NCBI GenBank assembly: GCA_034359265.1
Contig: CP136890.1
Span: forward strand, 47,838,501-47,902,500
Direction of reading: 5' to 3'
Length of the DNA: 64,000 nt
Source: Canna indica
Taxonomy: Eukaryota > Streptophyta > Magnoliopsida > Zingiberales > Cannaceae
The notes beneath the pieces were generated by a model. It saw only the letters and a list, made by a program, of their open reading frames with translations. It ran no database searches and was not told where the DNA came from. Position numbers and translations under genes: made by a program. Numbering within the stretch: position 1 is the stretch's first letter; every line of letters begins with the position of its first letter. Below, one piece after another: positions 49,472 to 62,648 of this stretch.

Positions 49472-52128
49472 TTGACCGACTAATGCAAACAATTACACGC
49501 TTTTCGAACAGAATGCTGAACGAAGCCTACTGATTGAACTTTCGGGTATCGACTCGAAACGACCAAAAATCTGTGTCCCGGGCGACTCCAGATCATTCAC
49601 TGTGATGGGAGAAGTTGTTAATCGAGTTATTTTTGACAGACTAATGCAAAGAATTGCAAGATTTTTCGAATAGAATCTTGAACTTTCGGGTATCGACTCG
49701 AAACGACCAGAAATCTGAGTCCCGGGCGACTCCAGATCATTCACTGTGATGGGAGAAGTTGTTAATCGAGTTATTTTTGACCGACTAATGCGAAGAATTA
49801 CACGCTTTTTCGAACAGAATGCTGAAAGAAGCCTACTGATTGAATTTTCGGGTATCGACTCGAAACGACCAGAAATCTGAGTCCCGGGCGACTCCAGATC
49901 ATTCACTGTGATGGGAGAAGTTGTTAATCGAGTTATTTTTGACCGACTAATGCAAAGAATTACACGCTTTTTCGAACAGAATGCTGAAAGAAGCCTACTG
50001 ATTGAATTTTCGGGTATCGACTCGAAAAGACCACAAATCTGAGTCCCGGGCGACTCCAGATCATTCACTGTGATGGGAGATGTTGTTAATCGAGTTATTT
50101 TTGACCGACTAATGCAAAGAATTGCAAGATTTTTCGAATAGAATCTTGAACTTTCGGGTATCGACTCGAAACGACCAGAAATCTGAGTCCCGGGCGACTC
50201 CAGATCATTCACTGTGATGGGAGAAGTTGTTAATCGAGTTATTTTTGACCGACTAATGCGAAGAATTACACGCTTTTTCGAACAGAATGCTGTAAGAAGC
50301 CTACTGATTGAATTTTCGGGTATCGACTCGGAACGACCAGAAATCTGAGTCCCGGGCGACTCCAGATCATTCACTGTGATGGGAGATGTTGTTAATCGAG
50401 TTATTTTTGACCGACTAATGCAAAGAATTACACGCTTTTCGAACAGAATGCTGAACGAAGCCTACTGATTGAACTTTCGGGTATCGACTCGAAACGACCA
50501 GAAATCTGTGTCCCGGGCGACTCCAGATCATTCACTGTGATGGGAGAAGTTGTTAATCGAGTTATTTTTGACAGACTAATGCAAAGAATTGCAAGATTTT
50601 TCGAATAGAATCTTGAACTTTCGGGTATCGACTCGAAATGACCAGAAATCTGAGTCCCGGGCGACTCCAGATCATTCAATGTGATGAGAGAAGTTGTTAA
50701 TCGAGTTATTTTTGACCTACTAATGCAAAGAATTACACGCTTTTTCGATCAGAATGCTGAACGAAGCCTACTGATTGAACTTTCGGGTATTGACTCGAAA
50801 CGATCAGAAATCTGAGTCCCGGGCGACTCCAGATCATTCACTGTGATGGGAGAAGTTGTTAATCGAGTTATTTTTGACCGACTAATGCAAAGAATTACAC
50901 GCTTTTCGAACAGAATGCTGAACGAAGCCTACTGATTGAACTTTCGGGTATCGACTCGAAACGACCAGAAATCTGAGTCCCGGGCGACTCCAGAACATTC
51001 ACTGTGATGGGAGAAGTTGTTAATCGAGTTATTTTTGACCGACTAATGCAAAGAATTACACGCTTTTCGAACAGAATGTTGAACGAAGCCTACTGATTGA
51101 ACTTTCGGGTATCGACTCGAAACGACCAGAAATCTGAGTCCCGGGCGACTCCAGATCATTCACTGTGATGGGAGATGTTGTTAATCGAGTTATTTTTGAC
51201 CGACTAATGCAAACAATTACACGCTTTTCGAACAGAATGCTGAACGAAGCCTACTGATTGAACTTTCGGGTATCGACTCGAAACGACCAGAAATCTGTGT
51301 CCCGGGCGACTCCAGATCATTCACTGTGATGGGAGAAGTTGTTAATCGAGTTATTTTTGACAGACTAATGCAAAGAATTGCAAGATTTTTCGAATAGAAT
51401 CTTGAACTTTCGTGTATCGACTCGAAACGACCAGAAATCTGAGTCCCGGGCGACTCCAGATCATTCACTGTGATGGGAGAAGTTGTTAATCGAGTTATTT
51501 TTGACAGACTAATGCAAAGAATTGCAAGATTTTTCGAATAGAATCTTGAACTTTCGGGTATCGACTCGAAACGACCAGAAATCTGAGTCCCGGGCGACTC
51601 CAGATCATTCAATGTGATGAGAGAAGTTGTTAATCGAGTTATTTTTGACCTACTAATGCAAATAATTACACGCTTTTTCGAACAGAATGCTGAACGAAGC
51701 CTACTGATTGAACTTTCGGGTATTGACTAGAAACGACCAGAAATCTGAGTCCCGGGCGACTCCAGATCATTCACTGTGATGGGAGAAGTTGTTAATCGAG
51801 TTATTTTTGACCGACTAATGCAAAGAATTACACGCTTTTCGAACAGAATGCTGAACGAAGCCTACTGATTGAACTTTCGGGTATCGACTCGAAACGACCA
51901 GAAATCTGAGTCCCGGGCGACTCCAGATCATTCACTGTGATGGGAGAAGTTGTTAATCGAGTTATTTTTGACCGACTAATGCAAAGAATTACACGCTTTT
52001 CGAACAGAATGTTGAACGAAGCCTACTGATTGAACTTTCGGGTATCGACTCGAAACGACCAGAAATCTGAGTCCCGGGCGACTCCAGATCATTCACTGTG
52101 ATGGGAGATGTTGTTAATCGAGTTATTT
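49472..52128 (+). repeat. 17-mer HOR, 2657 bp, copy 2
   Basis: It has the same 17 monomers. It shares TCGGAACG in monomer 6 with copy 1, and AATAATTACACG in monomer 15 with copy 3, so it is intermediate between them. Monomer 16 has AGATCATT where the other copies have AGAACATT. Confidence 0.94.
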
Positions 52129-54785
52129 TTGACCGACTAATGCAAACAATTACACGCTTTTCGAACAGAATGCTGAACGAAGCCTACTGATTGAACTTTC
52201 GGGTATCGACTCGAAACGACCAAAAATCTGTGTCCCGGGCGACTCCAGATCATTCACTGTGATGGGAGAAGTTGTTAATCGAGTTATTTTTGACAGACTA
52301 ATGCAAAGAATTGCAAGATTTTTCGAATAGAATCTTGAACTTTCGGGTATCGACTCGAAACGACCAGAAATCTGAGTCCCGGGCGACTCCAGATCATTCA
52401 CTGTGATGGGAGAAGTTGTTAATCGAGTTATTTTTGACCGACTAATGCGAAGAATTACACGCTTTTTCGAACAGAATGCTGAAAGAAGCCTACTGATTGA
52501 ATTTTCGGGTATCGACTCGAAACGACCAGAAATCTGAGTCCCGGGCGACTCCAGATCATTCACTGTGATGGGAGAAGTTGTTAATCGAGTTATTTTTGAC
52601 CGACTAATGCAAAGAATTACACGCTTTTTCGAACAGAATGCTGAAAGAAGCCTACTGATTGAATTTTCGGGTATCGACTCGAAAAGACCACAAATCTGAG
52701 TCCCGGGCGACTCCAGATCATTCACTGTGATGGGAGATGTTGTTAATCGAGTTATTTTTGACCGACTAATGCAAAGAATTGCAAGATTTTTCGAATAGAA
52801 TCTTGAACTTTCGGGTATCGACTCGAAACGACCAGAAATCTGAGTCCCGGGCGACTCCAGATCATTCACTGTGATGGGAGAAGTTGTTAATCGAGTTATT
52901 TTTGACCGACTAATGCGAAGAATTACACGCTTTTTCGAACAGAATGCTGTAAGAAGCCTACTGATTGAATTTTCGGGTATCGACTCGAAACGACCAGAAA
53001 TCTGAGTCCCGGGCGACTCCAGATCATTCACTGTGATGGGAGATGTTGTTAATCGAGTTATTTTTGACCGACTAATGCAAAGAATTACACGCTTTTCGAA
53101 CAGAATGCTGAACGAAGCCTACTGATTGAACTTTCGGGTATCGACTCGAAACGACCAGAAATCTGTGTCCCGGGCGACTCCAGATCATTCACTGTGATGG
53201 GAGAAGTTGTTAATCGAGTTATTTTTGACAGACTAATGCAAAGAATTGCAAGATTTTTCGAATAGAATCTTGAACTTTCGGGTATCGACTCGAAACGACC
53301 AGAAATCTGAGTCCCGGGCGACTCCAGATCATTCAATGTGATGAGAGAAGTTGTTAATCGAGTTATTTTTGACCTACTAATGCAAAGAATTACACGCTTT
53401 TTCGATCAGAATGCTGAACGAAGCCTACTGATTGAACTTTCGGGTATTGACTCGAAACGATCAAAAATCTGAGTCCCGGGCGACTCCAGATCATTCACTG
53501 TGATGGGAGAAGTTGTTAATCGAGTTATTTTTGACCGACTAATGCAAAGAATTACACGCTTTTCGAACAGAATGCTGAACGAAGCCTACTGATTGAACTT
53601 TCGGGTATCGACTCGAAACGACCAGAAATCTGAGTCCCGGGCGACTCCAGAACATTCACTGTGATGGGAGAAGTTGTTAATCGAGTTATTTTTGACCGAC
53701 TAATGCAAAGAATTACACGCTTTTCGAACAGAATGTTGAACGAAGCCTACTGATTGAACTTTCGGGTATCGACTCGAAACGACCAGAAATCTGAGTCCCG
53801 GGCGACTCCAGATCATTCACTGTGATGGGAGATGTTGTTAATCGAGTTATTTTTGACCGACTAATGCAAACAATTACACGCTTTTCGAACAGAATGCTGA
53901 ACGAAGCCTACTGATTGAACTTTCGGGTATCGACTCGAAACGACCAGAAATCTGTGTCCCGGGCGACTCCAGATCATTCACTGTGATGGGAGAAGTTGTT
54001 AATCGAGTTATTTTTGACAGACTAATGCAAAGAATTGCAAGATTTTTCGAATAGAATCTTGAACTTTCGTGTATCGACTCGAAACGACCAGAAATCTGAG
54101 TCCCGGGCGACTCCAGATCATTCACTGTGATGGGAGAAGTTGTTAATCGAGTTATTTTTGACAGACTAATGCAAAGAATTGCAAGATTTTTCGAATAGAA
54201 TCTTGAACTTTCGGGTATCGACTCGAAACGACCAGAAATCTGAGTCCCGGGCGACTCCAGATCATTCAATGTGATGAGAGAAGTTGTTAATCGAGTTATT
54301 TTTGACCTACTAATGCAAATAATTACACGCTTTTTCGAACAGAATGCTGAACGAAGCCTACTGATTGAACTTTCGGGTATTGACTAGAAACGACCAGAAA
54401 TCTGAGTCCCGGGCGACTCCAGATCATTCACTGTGATGGGAGAAGTTGTTAATCGAGTTATTTTTGACCGACTAATGCAAAGAATTACACGCTTTTCGAA
54501 CAGAATGCTGAACGAAGCCTACTGATTGAACTTTCGGGTATCGACTCGAAACGACCAGAAATCTGAGTCCCGGGCGACTCCAGAACATTCACTGTGATGG
54601 GAGAAGTTGTTAATCGAGTTATTTTTGACCGACTAATGCACAGAATTACACGCTTTTCGAACAGAATGTTGAACGAAGCCTACTGATTGAACTTTCGGGT
54701 ATCGACTCGAAACGACCAGAAATCTGAGTCCCGGGCGACTCCAGATCATTCACTGTGATGGGAGATGTTGTTAATCGAGTTATTT
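52129..54785 (+). repeat. 17-mer HOR, 2657 bp, copy 3
   Basis: It has the same 17 monomers. Monomer 6 has TCGAAACG, monomer 15 has AATAATTACACG as in copy 2, and monomer 17 has TGCACAG as in the next unit. Monomer 9 has a private GATCAAAAATC near 53460. Confidence 0.94.
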
Positions 54786-56509
54786 TTGACCGACTAATGC
54801 AAACAATTACACGCTTTTCGAACAGAATGCTGAACGAAGCCTACTGATTGAACTTTCGGGTATCGACTCGAAACGACCAAAAATCTGTGTCCCGGGCGAC
54901 TCCAGATCATTCACTGTGATGGGAGAAGTTGTTAATCGAGTTATTTTTGACAGACTAATGCAAAGAATTGCAAGATTTTTCGAATAGAATCTTGAACTTT
55001 CGGGTATCGACTCGAAACGACCAGAAATCTGAGTCCCGGGCGACTCCAGATCATTCACTGTGATGGGAGAAGTTGTTAATCGAGTTATTTTTGACCGACT
55101 AATGCGAAGAATTACACGCTTTTTCGAACAGAATGCTGAAAGAAGCCTACTGATTGAATTTTCGGGTATCGACTCGAAACGACCAGAAATCTGAGTCCCG
55201 GGCGACTCCAGATCATTCACTGTGATGGGAGAAGTTGTTAATCGAGTTATTTTTGACCGACTAATGCAAAGAATTACACGCTTTTTCGAACAGAATGCTG
55301 AAAGAAGCCTACTGATTGAATTTTCGGGTATCGACTCGAAAAGACCACAAATCTGAGTCCCGGGCGACTCCAGATCATTCACTGTGATGGGAGATGTTGT
55401 TAATCGAGTTATTTTTGACCGACTAATGCAAAGAATTGCAAGATTTTTCGAATAGAATCTTGAACTTTCGGGTATCGACTCGAAACGACCAGAAATCTGA
55501 GTCCCGGGCGACTCCAGATCATTCACTGTGATGGGAGAAGTTGTTAATCGAGTTATTTTTGACCGACTAATGCGAAGAATTACACGCTTTTTCGAACAGA
55601 ATGCTGTAAGAAGCCTACTGATTGAATTTTCGGGTATCGACTCGAAACGACCAGAAATCTGAGTCCCGGGCGACTCCAGATCATTCACTGTGATGGGAGA
55701 TGTTGTTAATCGAGTTATTTTTGACCGACTAATGCAAAGAATTACACGCTTTTCGAACAGAATGCTGAACGAAGCCTACTGATTGAACTTTCGGGTATCG
55801 ACTCGAAACGACCAGAAATCTGTGTCCCGGGCGACTCCAGATCATTCACTGTGATGGGAGAAGTTGTTAATCGAGTTATTTTTGACAGACTAATGCAAAG
55901 AATTGCAAGATTTTTCGAATAGAATCTTGAACTTTCGGGTATCGACTCGAAACGACCAGAAATCTGAGTCCCGGGCGACTCCAGATCATTCAATGTGATG
56001 AGAGAAGTTGTTAATCGAGTTATTTTTGACCTACTAATGCAAATAATTACACGCTTTTTCGAACAGAATGCTGAACGAAGCCTACTGATTGAACTTTCGG
56101 GTATTGACTAGAAACGACCAGAAATCTGAGTCCCGGGCGACTCCAGATCATTCACTGTGATGGGAGAAGTTGTTAATCGAGTTATTTTTGACCGACTAAT
56201 GCAAAGAATTACACGCTTTTCGAACAGAATGCTGAACGAAGCCTACTGATTGAACTTTCGGGTATCGACTCGAAACGACCAGAAATCTGAGTCCCGGGCG
56301 ACTCCAGAACATTCACTGTGATGGGAGAAGTTGTTAATCGAGTTATTTTTGACCGACTAATGCACAGAATTACACGCTTTTCGAACAGAATGTTGAACGA
56401 AGCCTACTGATTGAACTTTCGGGTATCGACTCGAAACGACCAGAAATCTGAGTCCCGGGCGACTCCAGATCATTCACTGTGATGGGAGATGTTGTTAATC
56501 GAGTTATTT
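54786..56509 (+). repeat. 17-mer HOR, deleted copy (11 monomers, 1724 bp)
   Basis: Monomers 1-8 are followed directly by monomers 15-17. The missing 933 bp are monomers 9-14. The D monomer at 56026 has AATAATTACACG and TGACTAGAAACG, which identify it as monomer 15 and not 9. The join lies where the S monomers 8 and 14 would pair. Confidence 0.92.
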
Positions 56510-59168
56510 TTGACCGACTAATGCAAACAATTACACGCTTTTCGAACAGAATGCTGAACGAAGCCTACTGATTGAACTTTCGGGTATCGACTCGAAACGA
56601 CCAAAAATCTGTGTCCCGGGCGACTCCAGATCATTCACTGTGATGGGAGAAGTTGTTAATCGAGTTATTTTTGACAGACTAATGCAAAGAATTGCAAGAT
56701 TTTTCGAATAGAATCTTGAACTTTCGGGTATCGACTCGAAACGACCAGAAATCTGAGTCCCGGGCGACTCCAGATCATTCACTGTGATGGGAGAAGTTGT
56801 TAATCGAGTTATTTTTGACCGACTAATGCGAAGAATTACACGCTTTTTCGAACAGAATGCTGAAAGAAGCCTACTGATTGAATTTTCGGGTATCGACTCG
56901 AAACGACCAGAAATCTGAGTCCCGGGCGACTCCAGATCATTCACTGTGATGGGAGAAGTTGTTAATCGAGTTATTTTTGACCGACTAATGCAAAGAATTA
57001 CACGCTTTTTCGAACAGAATGCTGAAAGAAGCCTACTGATTGAATTTTCGGGTATCGACTCGAAAAGACCACAAATCTGAGTCCCGGGCGACTCCAGATC
57101 ATTCACTGTGATGGGAGATGTTGTTAATCGAGTTATTTTTGACCGACTAATGCAAAGAATTGCAAGATTTTTCGAATAGAATCTTGAACTTTCGGGTATC
57201 GACTCGAAACGACCAGAAATCTGAGTCCCGGGCGACTCCAGATCATTCACTGTGATGGGAGAAGTTGTTAATCGAGTTATTTTTGACCGACTAATGCGAA
57301 GAATTACACGCTTTTTCGAACAGAATGCTGTAAGAAGCCTACTGATTGAATTTTCGGGTATCGACTCGAAACGACCAGAAATCTGAGTCCCGGGCGACTC
57401 CAGATCATTCACTGTGATGGGAGATGTTGTTAATCGAGTTATTTTTGACCGACTAATGCAAAGAATTACACGCTTTTCGAACAGAATGCTGAACGAAGCC
57501 TACTGATTGAACTTTCGGGTATCGACTCGAAACGACCAGAAATCTGTGTCCCGGGCGACTCCAGATCATTCACTGTGATGGGAGAAGTTGTTAATCGAGT
57601 TATTTTTGACAGACTAATGCAAAGAATTGCAAGATTTTTCGAATAGAATCTTGAACTTTCGGGTATCGACTCGAAACGACCAGAAATCTGAGTCCCGGGC
57701 GACTCCAGATCATTCAATGTGATGAGAGAAGTTGTTAATCGAGTTATTTTTGACCTACTAATGCAAAGAATTACACGCTTTTTCGATCAGAATGCTGAAC
57801 GAAGCCTACTGATTGAACTTTCGGGTATTGACTCGAAACGATCAGAAATCTGAGTCCCAGGCGACTCCAGATCATTCACTGTGATGGGAGAAGTTGTTAA
57901 TCGAGTTATTTTTGACCGACTAATGCAAAGAATTACACGCTTTTTCGAACAGAATGCTGAAAGAAGCCTACTGATTGAATTTTCGGGTATCGACTCGAAA
58001 AGACCACAAATCTGAGTCCCGGGCGACTCCAGATCATTCACTGTGATGGGAGATGTTGTTAATCGAGTTATTTTTGACCGACTAATGCAAAGAATTGCAA
58101 GATTTTTCGAATAGAATCTTGAACTTTCGGGTATCGACTCGAAACGACCAGAAATCTGAGTCCCGGGCGACTCCAGATCATTCACTGTGATGGGAGAAGT
58201 TGTTAATCGAGTTATTTTTGACCGACTAATGCGAAGAATTACACGCTTTTTCGAACAGAATGCTGTAAGAAGCCTACTGATTGAATTTTCGTGTATCGAC
58301 TCGAAACGACCAGAAATCTGAGTCCCGGGCGACTCCAGATCATTCACTGTGATGGGAGATGTTGTTAATCGAGTTATTTTTGACCGACTAATGCAAAGAA
58401 TTACACGCTTTTCGAACAGAATGCTGAACGAAGCCTACTGATTGAACTTTCGGGTATCGACTCGAAACGACCAGAAATCTGTGTCCCGGGCGACTCCAGA
58501 TCATTCACTGTGATGGGAGAAGTTGTTAATCGAGTTATTTTTGACAGACTAATGCAAAGAATTGCAAGATTTTTCGAATAGAATCTTGAACTTTCGGGTA
58601 TCGACTCGAAACGACCAGAAATCTGAGTCCCGGGCGACTCCAGATCATTCAATGTGATGAGAGAAGTTGTTAATCGAGTTATTTTTGACCTACTAATGCA
58701 AAGAATTACACGCTTTTTCGATCAGAATGCTGAACGAAGCCTACTGATTGAACTTTCGGGTATTGACTCGAAACGATCAGAAATCTGAGTCCCAGGCGAC
58801 TCCAGATCATTCACTGTGATGGGAGAAGTTGTTAATCGAGTTATTTTTGACCGACTAATGCAAAGAATTACACGCTTTTCGAACAGAATGCTGAACGAAG
58901 CCTACTGATTGAACTTTCGGGTATCGACTCGAAACGACCAGAAATCTGAGTCCCGGGCGACTCCAGAACATTCACTGTGATGGGAGAAGTTGTTAATCGA
59001 GTTATTTTTGACCGACTAATGCAAAGAATTACACGCTTTTCGAACAGAATGTTGAACGAAGCCTACTGATTGAACTTTCGGGTATCGACTCGAAACGACC
59101 AGAAATCTGAGTCCCGGGCGACTCCAGATCATTCACTGTGATGGGAGATGTTGTTAATCGAGTTATTT
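56510..59168 (+). repeat. 17-mer HOR, rearranged copy with duplicated monomers 4-9
   Basis: Monomers 1-9 (56510-57911) are followed by a second set of monomers 4-9 (57912-58846), then monomers 10 and 11 (58847, 59008). The duplicated set is 935 bp. Both D monomers (57750, 58685) carry CCCAGGCGAC, and the second monomer 6 has a private TTTCGTGTATC. Confidence 0.9.
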
Positions 59169-60908
59169 TTGACCGACTAATGCAAACAATTACACGCTTT
59201 TCGAACAGAATGCTGAACGAAGCCTACTGATTGAACTTTCGGGTATCGACTCGAAACGACCAGAAATCTGTGTCCCGGGCGACTCCAGATCATTCACTGT
59301 GATGGGAGAGGTTGTTAATCGAGTTATTCTTGACAGACTAATGCAAAGAATTGCAAGATTTTTCGAATAGAATCTTGAACTTTCGTGTATCGACTCGAAA
59401 CGACCAGAAATCTGAGTCCCGGGCGACTCCAGATCATTCACTGTGATGGGAGAAGTTGTTAATCGAGTTATTTTTGACAGACTAATGCAAAGAATTACAC
59501 GCTTTTCGAACAGAATGCTGAATGAAGCCTACTGATTGAACTTTCGGGTATCGACTCGAAACGACCAGAAATCTGTGTCCCGGGCGACTCCAGATCATTC
59601 ACTGTGATGGGAGATGTTGTTAATCGAGTTATTTTTGACCGACTAATGCAAAGAATTACACGCTTTTCGAACAGAATGCTGAATGAAGCCTACTGATTGA
59701 ACTTTCGGGTATCGACTCGAAACGACCAGAAATCTGTGTCCCGGGCGACTCCAGATCATTCACTGTGATGGGAGAAGTTGTTAATCGAGTTATTTTTGAC
59801 CGACTAATGCGAAGAATTACACGCTTTTTCGAACAGAATGCTGAAAGAAGCCTACTGATTGAATTTTCGGGTATCGACTCGAAACGACCAGAAATCTGAG
59901 TCCCGGGCGACTCCAGATCATTCACTGTGATGGGAGAAGTTGTTAATCGAGTTATTTTTGACCGACTAATGCAAAGAATTACACGCTTTTTCGAACAGAA
60001 TGCTGAAAGAAGCCTACTGATTGAATTTTCGGGTATCGACTCGAAAAGACCAAAAATCTGAGTCCCGGGCGACTCCAGATCATTCACTGTGATGGGAGAT
60101 GTTGTTAATCGAGTTATTTTTGACCGACTAATGCAAAGAATTACACGCTTTTCGAACAGAATGCTGAACGAAGCCTACTGATTGAACTTTCGGGTATCGA
60201 CTCGAAACGACCAGAAATCTGTGTCCCGGGCGACTCCAGATCATTCACTGTGATGGGAGAAGTTGTTAATCGAGTTATTTTTGACAGACTAATGCAAAGA
60301 ATTGCAAGATTTTTCGAATAGAATCTTGAACTTTCGGGTATCGACTCGAAACGACCAGAAATCTGAGTCCCGGGCGACTCCAGATCATTCAATGTGATGA
60401 GAGAAGTTGTTAATCGAGTTATTTTTGACCTACTAATGCAAAGAATTACACGCTTTTTCGATCAGAATGCTGAACGAAGCCTACTGATTGAACTTTCGGG
60501 TATTGACTCGAAACGATCAGAAATCTGAGTCCCAGGCGACTCCAGATCATTCACTGTGATGGGAGAAGTTGTTAATCGAGTTATTTTTGTCCGACTAATG
60601 CAAAGAATTACACGCTTTTCGAACAGAATGCTGAACGAAGCCTACTGATTGAACTTTCGGGTATCGACTCGAAACGACCAGAAATCTGAGTCCCGGGCGA
60701 CTCCAGAACATTCACTGTGATGGGAGAAGTTGTTAATCGAGTTATTTTTGACCGACTAATGCAAAGAATTACACGCTTTTCGAACAGAATGTTGAACGAA
60801 GCCTACTGATTGAACTTTCGGGTATCGACTCGAAACGACCAGAAATCTGAGTCCCGGGCGACTCCAGATCATTCACTGTGATGGGAGATATTGTTAATCG
60901 AGTTATTT
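59169..60908 (+). repeat. 11-mer HOR, 1740 bp, copy 1
   Basis: The order is A (TGCAAAC), S, chimeric A 59474, A 59635, B 59796 (TGCGAAG), B 59958, A 60120, S 60281, D 60425, A 60587, A 60748: 6x161 + 2x144 + 3x162. Unique marks are GAGAGGTTGTTAATC with TTATTCTTGACAG before the first S, and AATGAAGCC in the two A monomers. The D carries CCCAGGCGAC, and 60587 starts TTGTCCGAC. Confidence 0.92.
59474..59634 (+). repeat. Chimeric long monomer: S-type start, A-type body
   Basis: This is the reciprocal arrangement: it opens TTGACAGAC as S does, then has ACACGCTTTTCG and full A-type length (161 bp), with AATGAAGCC in the centre. It occurs again at 61214 in the second copy of the 1740-bp unit. The neighbour at 59635 shares AATGAAGCC. 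Confidence 0.88.
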
Positions 60909-62648
60909 TTGACCGACTAATGCAAACAATTACACGCTTTTCGAACAGAATGCTGAACGAAGCCTACTGATTGAACTTTCGGGTATCGACTCGAAACGAC
61001 CAGAAATCTGTGTCCCGGGCGACTCCAGATCATTCACTGTGATGGGAGAGGTTGTTAATCGAGTTATTCTTGACAGACTAATGCAAAGAATTGCAAGATT
61101 TTTCGAATAGAATCTTGAACTTTCGTGTATCGACTCGAAACGACCAGAAATCTGAGTCCCGGGCGACTCCAGATCATTCACTGTGATGGGAGAAGTTGTT
61201 AATCGAGTTATTTTTGACAGACTAATGCAAAGAATTACACGCTTTTCGAACAGAATGCTGAATGAAGCCTACTGATTGAACTTTCGGGTATCGACTCGAA
61301 ACGACCAGAAATCTGTGTCCCGGGCGACTCCAGATCATTCACTGTGATGGGAGATGTTGTTAATCGAGTTATTTTTGACCGACTAATGCAAAGAATTACA
61401 CGCTTTTCGAACAGAATGCTGAATGAAGCCTACTGATTGAACTTTCGGGTATCGACTCGAAACGACCAGAAATCTGTGTCCCGGGCGACTCCAGATCATT
61501 CACTGTGATGGGAGAAGTTGTTAATCGAGTTATTTTTGACCGACTAATGCGAAGAATTACACGCTTTTTCGAACAGAATGCTGAAAGAAGCCTACTGATT
61601 GAATTTTCGGGTATCGACTCGAAACGACCAGAAATCTGAGTCCCGGGCGACTCCAGATCATTCACTGTGATGGGAGAAGTTGTTAATCGAGTTATTTTTG
61701 ACCGACTAATGCAAAGAATTACACGCTTTTTCGAACAGAATGCTGAAAGAAGCCTACTGATTGAATTTTCGGGTATCGACTCGAAAAGACCAAAAATCTG
61801 AGTCCCGGGCGACTCCAGATCATTCACTGTGATGGGAGATGTTGTTAATCGAGTTATTTTTGACCGACTAATGCAAAGAATTACACGCTTTTCGAACAGA
61901 ATGCTGAACGAAGCCTACTGATTGAACTTTCGGGTATCGACTCGAAACGACCAGAAATCTGTGTCCCGGGCGACTCCAGATCATTCACTGTGATGGGAGA
62001 AGTTGTTAATCGAGTTATTTTTGACAGACTAATGCAAAGAATTGCAAGATTTTTCGAATAGAATCTTGAACTTTCGGGTATCGACTCGAAACGACCAGAA
62101 ATCTGAGTCCCGGGCGACTCCAGATCATTCAATGTGATGAGAGAAGTTGTTAATCGAGTTATTTTTGACCTACTAATGCAAAGAATTACACGCTTTTTCG
62201 ATCAGAATGCTGAACGAAGCCTACTGATTGAACTTTCGGGTATTGACTCGAAACGATCAGAAATCTGAGTCCCGGGCGACTCCAGATCATTCACTGTGAT
62301 GGGAGAAGTTGTTAATCGAGTTATTTTTGACCGACTAATGCAAAGAATTACACGCTTTTCGAACAGAATGCTGAACGAAGCCTACTGATTGAACTTTCGG
62401 GTATCGACTCGAAACGACCAGAAATCTGAGTCCCGGGCGACTCTAGAACATTCACTGTGATGGGAGAAGTTGTTAATCGAGTTATTTTTGACCGACTAAT
62501 GCAAAGAATTACACGCTTTTCGAACAGAATGTTGAACGAAGCCTACTGATTGAACTTTCGGGTATCGACTCGAAACGACCAGAAATCTGAGTCCCGGGCG
62601 ACTCCAGATCATTCACTGTGATGGGAGATGTTGTTAATCGAGTTATTT
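60909..62648 (+). repeat. 11-mer HOR, 1740 bp, copy 2
   Basis: It has the same order and unique marks as 59169-60908 (GAGAGGTTG, TTATTCTTGAC, AATGAAGCC). Differences: its D monomer keeps CCCGGGCGAC, and CGACTCTAGAAC at about 62450 is private. Confidence 0.92.
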
